NCBI GenBank assembly: GCA_030544235.1
Contig: CM060463.1
Location: 21,570,190-21,634,189 of the forward strand
DNA length: 64,000 nucleotides
Reading direction: 5' to 3'
Source: Lepturacanthus savala
Taxonomy: Eukaryota; Chordata; Actinopteri; Scombriformes; Trichiuridae
Positions 9,875-21,400 of this stretch are shown here, one piece after another. The position numbers were made by a program, and so were the translations under genes. Position 1 is the first letter of the stretch, and the number at the start of each line of letters is the position of its first letter. The notes under the pieces are model-generated. The model made no database searches. It was not told the origin of the DNA and saw only the letters and a program-made list of their open reading frames with translations.

Positions 9875-11159
9875 TGAATGAATCTCTACAGCGAAAACCT
9901 TTGCAGCCTCTGGCTCAGTAATGTGAATGACTACATTCACATTACTGATTCCAGACCATAAAACTCTTTGTCTAATATTTCATATATATCTACATATGTT
10001 CACAAAGTTTCCTTTCACTTCTTAATCCATCTCAGTATGTGCATTACTATTCTGGAGATGATTGGCAAGCCAAGCGTTGGGATGGTGCACACGGAGTGTT
10101 ATTAAGACAATATGAGCAACATTAATTAACTGTCTTTTCTGTGCGATATGGATAAAACCACAGGCAGCTTCTCCCCTTCTTTATATGCTGCTGAAACCAG
10201 AACCGAGACTTGAAGCATGACCCTGCAGAATAAGGAAATGTCAATTTTTTTCTTTTTTAATTTTTAAAGGGAATGAATCTGAATGTTAACGTTTGTTGTC
10301 AGAAGGATATTGTTTTTGATAATGACAAGTCATTTAAAAGTGTCTATAATGACATCTATAATACAAATCCTTGAAGACGTATCCTGACCACTAAAGGTGT
10401 AACATGTCCTTTAAACATATGGACAATACTCTTTCTGTGAACTGCTCTCAAATGGACAACTGCAGCTGAAGTAACAGGAAAATCAGGTAGTGGCCATATT
10501 TCTTTAGAGTGATATATCCTGGTCATGGTATTTTAATTTAAATTATACTCATTTACTAAATAGGTTCCATTTTTTTTACAGAAGGCATAAGGATACCTGG
10601 ACACAAAACCAACCAAGAAACTCTGAATTAGTTTTCACCATGTTGTCAAAGATGCTAATGTTGGATGTCATGCACCTCAAATGTTCACTAGATGGCGACA
10701 TCACTTCATCTAAACTCAGTCCAGAGGAGGAAGTGATGGTTATGTTGACTGATGAAGTGTCCTCTAAGCATGAATATGAATTATTAGATTTTTTTAAAAT
10801 AAATTTTAATTATTACTTTACATAAGAAAATGCATCACACATGCAACACTTGTAACAAAATGTCTGGATTATGGAAACATCTACAGTTTCTGAGCTGTGT
10901 CAGGAGATGTCACCTTTTTAGCTCATCTTGTGTTTACTATGATAGACCTGAAGAGAATTAATATCTTCCCCTCACTTACAGTAATGATATAAAACTGACA
11001 CTGTTTAAGAAAAGCAGTGCGAATTTGTGGCAAATTTGTGTTTGTGATCACATCCTCCAGTGTAACAACAGACCAGAAGAACATGTTTGAAGCAGTAGAA
11101 ACAATGTTGCGACCAAATCAAATATACACATAAAAAATGGAGAGGAAAAACAGTGCAAG
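9875..11159. other. Intergenic DNA downstream of gnai2
   Basis: No supported gene. A 61-codon frame near 10640-10825 has no family match or supporting splice context. The region ends where the gnai2 transcript is expected to terminate. Confidence 0.5.
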
Positions 11160-12113
11160 AGTCAGGTGATTTCTACTTTTATTTAAATTAAATCATATAG
11201 GACTTTAAGCATTTTAATATTTACCAAAAACACTAACCTTTTTTTCTGAATTAGATTTTCGTCTCTCATTAATTATCACTATATATTCATAGGTGCTAGG
11301 CAGAAAAATGGAAGAAAAAAATATAGTTGCACAGTAGGTCCAAGGGGACTGAAAACATATTTAGGAATTGGTTGTTAACAGAAGACAAGGCACAAACATA
11401 CAGCAACAGACATGGAAATGGTACTATAAAAAGTGATAGAATGTTAGGTACACACAAACTTTAAATATCAGTTAGATTTTTGCCATAATTTCTGCCTGCA
11501 TGTGAAGCCTTTTTTATCCCCTTTTTTATTTCTTTATGTATTTTTTTTTTACTTTTTAATATTTTTTATTTTTATTTTGTAGGAATGTTAGGTAATTTGT
11601 GTAGATTACAGAGCTAATATTTGCCATGTCGAGTCATGCAGAACAATAAACTGTTTGGCTATGAATGATGAACTTATGTAAACATTATTAAAAGAAGCAC
11701 TTCCTTTATCAATTATACTTTATGTCCATGCCTGCGCTTCATCTCTTAAAAAATAAGCTTCCTGTGATTAAAAGTTTAATAATTTGCACATCAGCCTTTC
11801 TAAAAGTAAAATGAATGCATTTATATAAAAAAAAGTTTTCCTTTGCCTCCTCTAGTAATTGAAAATAAAGAAAAAAAAACAGAACAAAAATACAATAATA
11901 AATGTTGATTTTTGTGGTCATAGCCCAAAGAGAGTTAACAATACGAGCAACCGGATCAGCGATCATTGAAATTCTGCAAGGCTTGTCGGGTTCTCAGTCT
12001 CTTAGGTTTCTTTATAAAAAGCAGATCAAAGCAGAAATTGTGGTTGGCCAGTGCAGTCATTCATGATGTGTATATTCCCCCATCTACATAGTCATCGGAG
12101 CTGTTCAAGTAAT
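11160..12113 (-). other. gnai2: gnai2 terminal 3'UTR exon (exon 9)
   Basis: On the minus strand an acceptor (TTTTTTACCAG, AG at 12115-12114) opens a non-coding exon at 12113. AATAAA hexamers occur at 11576-11571, 11570-11565, 11530-11525 and 11183-11178. The last is followed by T/GT-rich sequence and is my best candidate for the distal poly(A) site, giving a 3'UTR of about 0.95 kb. The 3' boundary is an inference. Confidence 0.5.
11178..11183 (-). terminator. gnai2: Candidate distal poly(A) signal of gnai2
   Basis: AATAAA on the minus strand (tttatt on the plus strand) followed downstream by T/GT-rich sequence, roughly 20-80 nt further on. Other hexamers at 11525-11576 could serve as proximal sites. 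Confidence 0.35.
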
Positions 12114-12206
12114 CTGGTAAAAAATATACAAAAGACACTCAGATCAGTCATTTTAGACAGACTTCATTCTGTGATTTATTAGAATAGCAGAGTCCTGTTT
12201 TCTCAC
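12114..12206 (-). other. gnai2: gnai2 3'UTR intron (93 bp)
   Basis: Donor CAAG|GTGAGA (GT at 12206-12205) and acceptor TTTTTTACCAG (ending 12114). The intron lies wholly after the stop codon. The stop-to-junction distance is 41 nt, which is below the 50-55 nt usually needed to trigger nonsense-mediated decay. I recall that mammalian GNAI2 also has an intron in its 3'UTR. Confidence 0.7.
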
Positions 12207-12438
12207 CTTGACTCTTTCTCATATGTTTTTTTTTTTCGGTGTTGTTTTTAGAAGAGGCCACAGTCCTTCAGGTTGTTCTTGATGATGACGTCGGTGACGG
12301 CGTCGAAGACAAACTGCACGTTCTTGGTGTCAGTGGCGCAGGTGAAGTGGGTGTAGATTTCCTTGGTGTCCTTCTTCTTGTTCAGGTCTTCGAATTTGGT
12401 CTGGATGTAAGCCTGGGCCTCCTCGTACTTGTTAGGGC
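12207..12438 (-). CDS. gnai2: gnai2 exon 8 (last coding exon plus 41 nt of 3'UTR)
   Basis: The coding part is 12438-12248 (191 nt including TAA), entered after TCCTTCAG in the middle of the Gly293 codon. It encodes residues 294-355, starting PNKYEEAQAYIQTKFEDLN. It includes TCAT (325-328), which contacts the guanine base, and the alpha-5 helix with VIIKNNLKDCGLF, the receptor-contacting tail. Bases 12247-12207 are untranslated and end at a GTGAGA donor. Confidence 0.95.
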
Positions 12439-15400
12439 CTGAAGGACAGAGAGAGTTAGAGGAGCTCGATGGGGATGAGACTCAAGTCAGGAAATCTGCC
12501 GATGGGGCGAGACAGTTTCACCCGTTTCTGCTCAAAATCAAATCATACCCAGCAGTTCTTTGAATCAAGTCTCATTTTCTTCGGATTATGATTTTGTTAT
12601 GTAGGAGCATAAGCTAATTGGAAACAAAGGACGGAATCACACCCTACTGATAAAACGGTTTAATTACAATAATTCTTAAGCTTTTATAAACTCATCTGTA
12701 CCGGTGTACTCAGGGAAGCAGATGGTCAGAGGGCTGTGGGCAATCTTCTCCTCAAACAGGTCCTTCTTGTTGAGGAACAGGATGATGGACGTCTCTGTGA
12801 ACCACTTGTTGTTGCAGATGGAGTCAAACAGCTTCATGCTCTCGTGCATCCGGTTCTGGACGGGACAGATGCGAATGTGGAGATAAAGAGATTATTAGAG
12901 AGCGCAGCTGGGGCACATAAAGGAAATGAGTTTACCCAAACCCTGACCTCCCTTCCCCATTTCAAATCATCCTGGGAACGGGCTATGAAGTGAAGTATAC
13001 TATGAAGTGAGTTTTATGTTGAAGGAGTAAAAGCGTAGTCGCCGTGCCCTGAACTCACCATCTCCTCATCCTCAGCCAGGACCAGGTCATAAGCGCTCAT
13101 GGCTACGCAGAAGATAATGGCTGTGACTCCCTCGAAGCAGTGGATCCACTTCTTCCTTTCTGACCGCTGGCCGCCGACATCAAACATCCTGCAGACACAC
13201 ACACACACACAGTGTAAACATGCTGTTTTGGTGAGACAGAGAGAGCAGATGGGCATGAGAGCAGGAGAAAACAACAGTTTCTCCGACAGAGCAGTGAAAC
13301 GGCTTCAAGGCCCTTCAAGGTGTGTGTGTTCTTTTGCTCTCTGTCCTGTGAGTACATCTCTGCACCTTTCTCTCGTCTCCTCTGGTCATCCTTCTGGCAT
13401 TTGTTGGCATACATTGCAGCAGTTGCTGTGGTGTGTATTTGTATGTATGTATGTGTGTGTGTGTGTGTGTGTTGGGGGGGGGGGGGGGTACCTAGATGGA
13501 TGAATGGGTGCTCGTCTGGATGGTGCCATATTATATTACGGGGAGGTTCTTCAGCTGGCAACTTAAAGGAAGTGTGTGAAAAACACTATTTGTAACTGTT
13601 TGAAACATCTCAGATGGATGAGCTCTTTTTCATTACAGCAGAACTTTTGACACTCACAGACCGTCGGCTTAACTCTGAGCGAGCACAGCTCCTTATAACA
13701 GACATACTTTAGGCCGTTTACCTCGCTGGAGCGTTCATCTTCAGCTCTGCTTACATAAGCTAAATATATCACGGCAGTAAAAGACCTAACACACACTGGT
13801 TGGATTTAGTTTATGTCTTCTACAAAGAAATAAAATACATCAAGACATAAATATGAGACTTGAATATAACACAGGCACAGACACACACACACACACAGCA
13901 GACACATTTCCACTGCCTCGATAAAACGGATAAAGTGAAGCCAGACTAAGTGTTCTTTGATATTTTAACTTCCACTGCTGTTTCCAAAGCTTTAATGGTG
14001 ACTAATGTCTCCATCAGATATGAGTTAGATGTGTGTGAATTGGGACTCCAATCTTCAGGTTTCATTATCAATGACATTACCAGTACACATGAACCAATGA
14101 TGGCACATTTGTCACATATTACAAATTATGTATCACTTTCGTAAGAGGAATCTGTTCAGACGCCAACCCAGCTATTAAAAATTCCCTCATGCACGTATCT
14201 GCATCTGTGAGGGCGATACATCTATGTTTCGCAGTTCGCTGAAGGTTTTCTCCTTTTTTTTTGTACTGGGTGTGAGCCCTAAGTATGGAGCTCCTTTCAA
14301 AAAATTATGGAGTAGGAAGAGCTGACAATTTATTAACTTGCAACATCACAATGGCTCCCCAAATGGGGACAACACTGGCAAACTGTTCCAACACACACAC
14401 ACACGCACATGTATGACTCATGAGCAAAGATGAATTAATTGTCTTCAGTTGCTTCAGCACAATCCTCAAAAAAAAAAAAGCAATATTTATTGTCAACACG
14501 CAGCAAAATACTCCGCACCCAAAGCTCATTGTCTCACGAGATGCATTTTTCATCTCTGAACGCTCTCGTCTTCAAACAACAGTGTTGCGATGAGAAGAAC
14601 GCCAAAGAGATTAAAGTGGATTTAACAGATTTTCAAATGATTTGTATTGCTTTCAGATGCGTTTATTGTGTAAATCCTTGAGTCCAGGCAACCACTGTGT
14701 TGATAATTTTCAGGTGGTATAGTAAGTCTAATCAAATAACTGTCGTGTGCTGAGCTGAGTTGGACAGATTCTGATGGTGTCTCATCCTCACTGATTAATT
14801 TAACTACTAGAGGATTGTTTAAACAATAGTCTTGGTCATTAAATATTAAAAAGTCTTACTTGAAATGCAGGTCTTTGAAGGTGAAATGCGTTTCCACGAT
14901 GCCAGTGGTCTTGACTCGAGTTCGCAGCACGTCTTGCTGTGTGGGGATGTAGTCGGGCTTGGCTATCCTCTCCAAGTCATTTAGGTAGCTGAGGGGAGCA
15001 CAAGAACAGGTTAAAGACATATCGTATTAAAGGCTGTGCTCTAACCTCATAGTAATAGAAAACCTTAAGGTGTTATTTTAAAGGTATTAGTCCAGAGGAA
15101 ATATTCTGTCAGGTTAAAAAGTCTCATCTGTCCCCCTCACTGTTCACACCCCAGGCAAACAGAAGTATCCCATTGCTGGTTCTCCAAGTTCAAACTTACA
15201 TATAGAGTTATTGTGAGAGAATAAAACAAGGCTGCTTCCTTTTGCTGATTCCATAAGAGCTCACATTGGAGTATCAGTAGGCACCCAGACACCTTTTAGT
15301 TTTGAATAGGAATAAATAATATAAACTGTCATATTATCCCACAAGCATTTTCTGAAACTTTTTAGCTTTTGACATTCTGGATTCACAACTTATGCAAATA

Positions 15401-18400
15401 GAATGCAAAAACCAAAAAAATCCTCCTCAACTTTTAGTCTTTTAACACATTTAAACATCTGATAAGCATGGAGAGTGATCATTAATTCAAGGCCCTGCAC
15501 TCGATATAGTTGTAATACCCGGTACATTGTTATTTCTTTGTAAATAATGTTTGCATGTTTTGATTGTTTTGTGCGTATGACTGCAGTTATGTTGCAAACA
15601 TGACCAAATAAAGCAGTCTGTCCTTGTAGGCATGCCTGAAGCCTGATAAAAGCATCACTTTTCACAAGTATAATTTTCCAGTGGGAGACACAAATGGCTA
15701 AAAGCTGTATTCTATTAATTTTGTCTGCAGTATTCAACTGTATGAAAAAGCTGTTGTATAAGAGTGTTGGTATAATCTTATTCCAGGTGTACATATTAGA
15801 GCCTTCGCACCGCTACTTCATGCCACATGTCAGAGTTTAATCCTAATCCTGCTCCCAGCAAACAGGTTTCTGTTGCTTTTGCAGTTCACACATCAGATAG
15901 GAGAACGCCACTTGATTTGGCCACTGGGTTTGGCCTTGAAGAAAAAATTATTTTGGTCGGCTTACACTGTAATCAGGAAAAAAAGTGTAGTAGTAGCGTT
16001 CAGTTGATAAATAGGCCAGATCACTTTATTTTAGTCCAATGGTGTAAACATCTAGGACTCATAGTCCTAGTGAAGAAACACGGTAGATTTCTACTGTTCA
16101 AAGCTGACAAACAGAAGAATTACAGTGCAAGAAGAGACCATTCCCCTTGTTTCCTCAAAGAATGAAAGCTAGATCCATTATTTTGGAGTGTGCAGAATAA
16201 GTCCTCATGTCTATAAAACCGCTGTGAGAGCAGAGAGGTCTGTTAATGTTGAGCTGTGCCATCTCTCTCTATCTTTTCCTTCCTTTTTCTTGCCCTCAGC
16301 AGGTGCTCGGACATGGATTATGGTGCCAGACTCATTTACTTCTCTCTTAGAGTAATTGACTCTCTCAGCACTCTCCAAAGTCTCCATGAAATATTTTACC
16401 TTGTCCACTCTCCCCAGCATCTAAAAGTGAGGCCCCGTATGCTTAGAGGTACTCTCATCTTTAACAAGAAGAGTGGAGAAGGAGTTATGATTATACTGGC
16501 CAAAACAAACAATATATCTGCCACTGGAAGCTAAATGCTGCCTTGGCTGCAAAGTGATCTCATTTGTGAAATGCTCAACTCTCCCCTGACAGTTTTCTGC
16601 ATGTTCTGGAGGTCTCATTGTGTTGTCAAACGACCTCATGTGTATTCAACAGAAATGGATGCAGTAATCCCTGCTGCTGGTTGCAAGCATACGTGGCCGA
16701 CAAGGCCGAGGCTCTCCATTTTCCTCTTCCTGTCCATTGCAGAGCAGCAGCAGCGCGTCCCTGAGGATCAGAGTGATAAACCACCTCTCACCTCTTACCA
16801 GCAGGCTCTCACAATTACCTTATGCTCTCCCTGTAATTACAGTGTTACATTATAACAAAGCAGCCAACAAATGGTGCACTCAGAGACGAGGGTCACTGAG
16901 GTAATTAAGACCCGAGGAGAGAGGCTGAGGTTGGCTGTGTTGTTGCAGATTAACGAATGGTTGTAAAAGTGAAAGCCGCTGGTTAAACAAAACAGTAATA
17001 TCTTCTCTATTAATAACTGTGGCCCCTCACTGAACTGTTGGTGAGATAGACATAGAGAAAAAAAGGGAAAGTAACTGACAAAACTGGATATTTGTGCAGT
17101 ATTGGGAACTTATCACTTTTGACCGTGCTGGAGGAAAATTATATTATATTAAGCTAAAGGGACATGAGATGAACTATAATACAGCACAGTCACCTTTAAA
17201 TCACAAATTTACTATTCTGATAGTGATAAAGTTTTGGAAAATTGATCCAATCTTTTAAATGTTGCTTAACTCATTGAGACCTCTGAGCCTTTAAATCTAT
17301 GACTGTTATTTTATACTTATCAATCTAAATGTTACTCATAAAACATTTTTAATGACGTCATAGTACACAACTTATACAAAAGGTTTTAATAAAAAAAAAA
17401 AAAGTAAGTTCCCAAGTTCTGTCTGCCATATGTCATCAACTTTCTGCCCCTTCCTCCTGAGAACATGAAGACAAACCTTCACAGAAAGAGGTTGTTTTAT
17501 TTAGATTATAATATTCAAACCTGACATGTATATATCTATTTATCACTCAAGTCTTTAGAATAATCCCCTTAAAAAGAATTTTGTACATGAGATAAATAGA
17601 TTTTTGTTTACTATAATAACTATAATAGCCATTAATATGTGATTTTCTGCAAAGAAAAAGAGTACAAATAGGGCAAAAATAGATACATAACATGATTGTA
17701 AGTGATTCAACTAATAATTATATCCATTTTTTGTGTAACACGCATTATCTTTTCAACTTTAAAATGATGTAAGAGTGCAATAAATTCACCCTTCACACTC
17801 ACATCGGTGGGATAGATTGTACTATCTTGCAGCTCATCACACAACACGTTCCTCTCTCTGCACCATATGCAACACCACAAAAACATGTTGTCAAGAGGGG
17901 GTGCGTCTTTGTAAACTTGTGAAATCACTAAGTTAACACATTTTATTTTGAAACAATGATCCACAAAAATAACCCTGATCACAGTTAAATGTTGTTGAGC
18001 CACTCACTAGGCTGCGGAGTCATTGAGCTGGTACTCGCGGGCCCGTGTGAAGCAGCTCTGGACGCCACTGTTGGCCCACAGTCGCTGGATGACGTTGGAC
18101 AGGTCCTCTGGCAGGATTCCCTGCTCCTCTGCTGCTGCTGACAGGGCAAACAGTTGGCGGGCGTCATCCTGACAAATAAAATGGACCGTTAGATACTTCT
18201 CTTGAAATTGAGAAAACATGGCCAGTAATGAATTCGTCTAATACTGATGGGACACTGATTACTACAATATGTATAACACATTTCCGAATAACCACAGCCA
18301 ATCAATTAGTGCTGCATGATTTTAATTAAGTGCAAAAAAAAAGCTGATTCAAACATTGTTTTTTGTGTGTTGCCTTTTATTGTAAATCAACTGGTGGTGT

Positions 18401-21400
18401 AACAAAAACAGAAGAGAGATTCTTGGGGCTGGTTTTATTCAGCATGAAGTAGTCTGGCCTGCATGAATCAAGGAGCTAGTTTGCAAACATAAATTGCAGA
18501 TTGCTGTTGTTTCATATATCCAGTGTGAATGATGATTATTATGCGTGCTTTAAAATAGAGAAAAAAAAATCTCAATCTGCTTTTACTTCAAAATTGCAGA
18601 TAAGTGGTACAACCACTGTGAAATAGTCGTTTTTTAAAAGGCAATAAAATCCCCAGCATTTCTTCTTCCCATGTCATGTAATTTCAAGTTCCTGCATACC
18701 GCTGACTCCCGACTGTCTGATCTGAAATGTTGTGCTGTCAGGATATGTTAAATCTGGTTGAAAAGGCATAAGAGCAAAGACAAAAAACACAGTGAAGCAA
18801 ATCCATCATTGGTCCAATTAGGCTGGTGATGCTATTCCTCAATCAACTGAGCCTAAGCTGATGTCTCACTGGCTTTGAGCTATCACGCAGCCGTCTACCA
18901 TCTAACTGCACTGTAATGAATCCATCTATTAGGATGCAGAGACCTGGAAAAACAGATGCATCAGATTGCAGATAGTCAATTAGACAGATAACAAACGACA
19001 AAGACACTGAAGATGGAAAAAATGGACTTTCAGCAATATTTGAAGCATTTACTTTTCCCGTTGTGTCGCCCTGTATGCAAACACATTCACTGTCGACCGT
19101 CTGAGCTTCACCAGCTGACTGGCAGCTGCCGATTCACTGAGCTGTTTAAGAGAGTGGTGTTGCTAGCAATGGTGAAGATTATCTATAACCAATCAAAGGA
19201 AGCTTTGTGGTTGAGAAAGTCATCTTCTACAGCTTATGTCCCAGCTTAGCTCGGATTGCACCACTGTCAGCCTTCTTGTCTGACACTGAACCAGTGGTTA
19301 CATTGACATTTGATGTTTGCTACTGGCAAACTGGGTGCGGATTTCTATGTATTAATTAACCAGTGGCGAGTCATCTCTCTGCAGGTCAAACAGCTTTCTG
19401 CTGTTTACCACATGAACTAAATCCTGTGAGAGAATTCAAATTACTGTCTGATGCCTTCTCAAGCTAAAATATTCACAATTAAAAAATGAGAAAATTTAGA
19501 ATTGGTTAAAGCATGTTAATATTTAAAACTGTTTATAAATTCTTCTGAGGTGTTTAAAATGGATCAGAGGAGCAATTACGTTTTTGGTGGAAATCCAAAA
19601 CGTAATGTGACTTATCTCATAGCATAGCATCAACAGAAGTGGATAGTTGGATAGTATATGGTTACCAATAGTTTGCACTCTGACATGCTTGCCCAACAAT
19701 GATGTCTTGTTCCTCCTATAAATCAAGCGATAAGACAAACAAGCTCCATTCTGCGCCCACATTGGAACATTGCTGAATGATGACTTTATTGCTTCTCGCT
19801 GTGTGAAGTTTATTGTCTTTTTAATTGAAATCTGTGAAATGTTCCAGGATACTCAAAGCTCTCTGCGGGCTGCTACGGCGGGGGAAGGTGTAATTCAAAT
19901 AAACAAGACTGACCCGCAGAAGCCGTCATTCAGAGGTAGCACAGCCCATCCTGACATTCACCAGGCAGTTAAAAAAATAAAAATAAAAATGTGTTTTTCC
20001 AACTTCTCTGGAATAAAGTTCACCCAGGACAGTAAAATTCTAAAATAAAGGGAATGATATATCAAACAAAAAATAAAGACTGTTAGGGATACAACAAGTA
20101 ATTGTCACTGTTTTCAATGTATAATATATGTTTTAGTAGCATGTTAGAAACTATGTAAATTCATCGATTATACATGAGATTTTCTTCTCTAACATTTATA
20201 CACTCTTATACACAGTGATTAATAAGTTTCAAAAGCCTCACAACACAGTAGTCTTATATTTTCTGCCTTTTATCAAGTTAAACCTAAGCTATCTGAATAA
20301 AGTTTAATGAAGGAGTTGCTTCATCCTCCATCCAAACTTCAGACACATACTTAGAAATATCAAATGATCTTTGGAAAGTGGTTTCTGAATCACATTATGA
20401 ATAATGTGGTTCAACAGAAATGAGTAATGACATTTATACTCTCATGAGGAAAAAACTGAAATCTATCTCTGTTTCTATCTTCTTCCTGGGTGGTTCCCTG
20501 TTTAAAGACGGCTCTTTTGTTTCTTTTAACAGCACACACACACACACACACACAAAGGACAGAACATGCACGGCTCTGCAGGAGTCCATCTTAAGCATCT
20601 GCTACCCAGGGTTGATTTCCTAGCAGAAACTCACACTCCACTCCAGAGAAAATTCTTGAGCTGCAGAATTCCTGCTGCCTCAAATCCTCAGGGAGTGGAG
20701 GCTCGGTGGATTAGTAGAGATTATATCGCTGAACAGGGGGCAGCTACATTACACTGATTTTAACAGCTTTCTCTTAATAAACAACAGGTTTGTTTCAAAC
20801 ATGATGGCACTTTAAGCCATGTCTGTGTTTGAAGGTTTCAGGAATTTGTCTTTATTTATACATACGACATAAACACAGGGATTATTTAGCATGGTTGAAG
20901 CTGGTCTCTTGCTGCCATGCGTTTCATTTTTCCATTTTGTGTATTTGTTGTTTCTGCAGAGGGCGACGTGACAGTTTGGTTTCAGTCTGGGCTTCATTTG
21001 GAGACCTACCGCTCTGGCTGGTTCCTCATAGTCGATCTTGAGGTTGGCCATGGCTTTGATGATGGCCATGATGGACTGGATTGTGTTGCTGTAGACAACG
21101 GCTCTGTACTGTTTGCACTCTTCTTCTGAGTATCCATCCTCGTGGATAATCCTGAAAACAGCAGAGGGAAGGGGCGGTGTCATTTATGCTAAAATCACAA
21201 CATGATAATAAAACAAAATTGACATAATTACTGCATGAAATGCCGGAGATGTTGATTTGACTTATATTTTTTCCAGAGTGCTAAAGAATCTTATAGGCTT
21301 GCATGTGTGCTGGAATGAGGTAAAGGGAGAATTCAGGCTTTTTGTTGTATCTGTTGGTTTGAGGACACTAAAACAAATATTTACCTGCTTTTGGAGCTGG

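Noticed and set aside
13014..13561. Minus-strand frames of 86 and 152 codons around gnai2 exon 6
   Set aside because: The first is exon 6 plus flanking intron sequence; the second is an out-of-frame read through exon 6 and repeats.
18308..18365. Possible MITE end 'gtgctgcatgatttt' in gnai2 intron 3
   Set aside because: No matching second end or target duplication was found.
19925..19950. 'cagcccat' tested as the reverse complement of a Met-Gly-Cys type start
   Set aside because: The neighbouring sequence does not encode the Gi N-terminus, and the site lies downstream of exon 3's position in the gene.
20812..21183. A 123-codon frame beginning upstream of gnai2 exon 3
   Set aside because: Only 21151-21010 is coding; the frame continues past the GTAGGT donor into intron 3 by chance.
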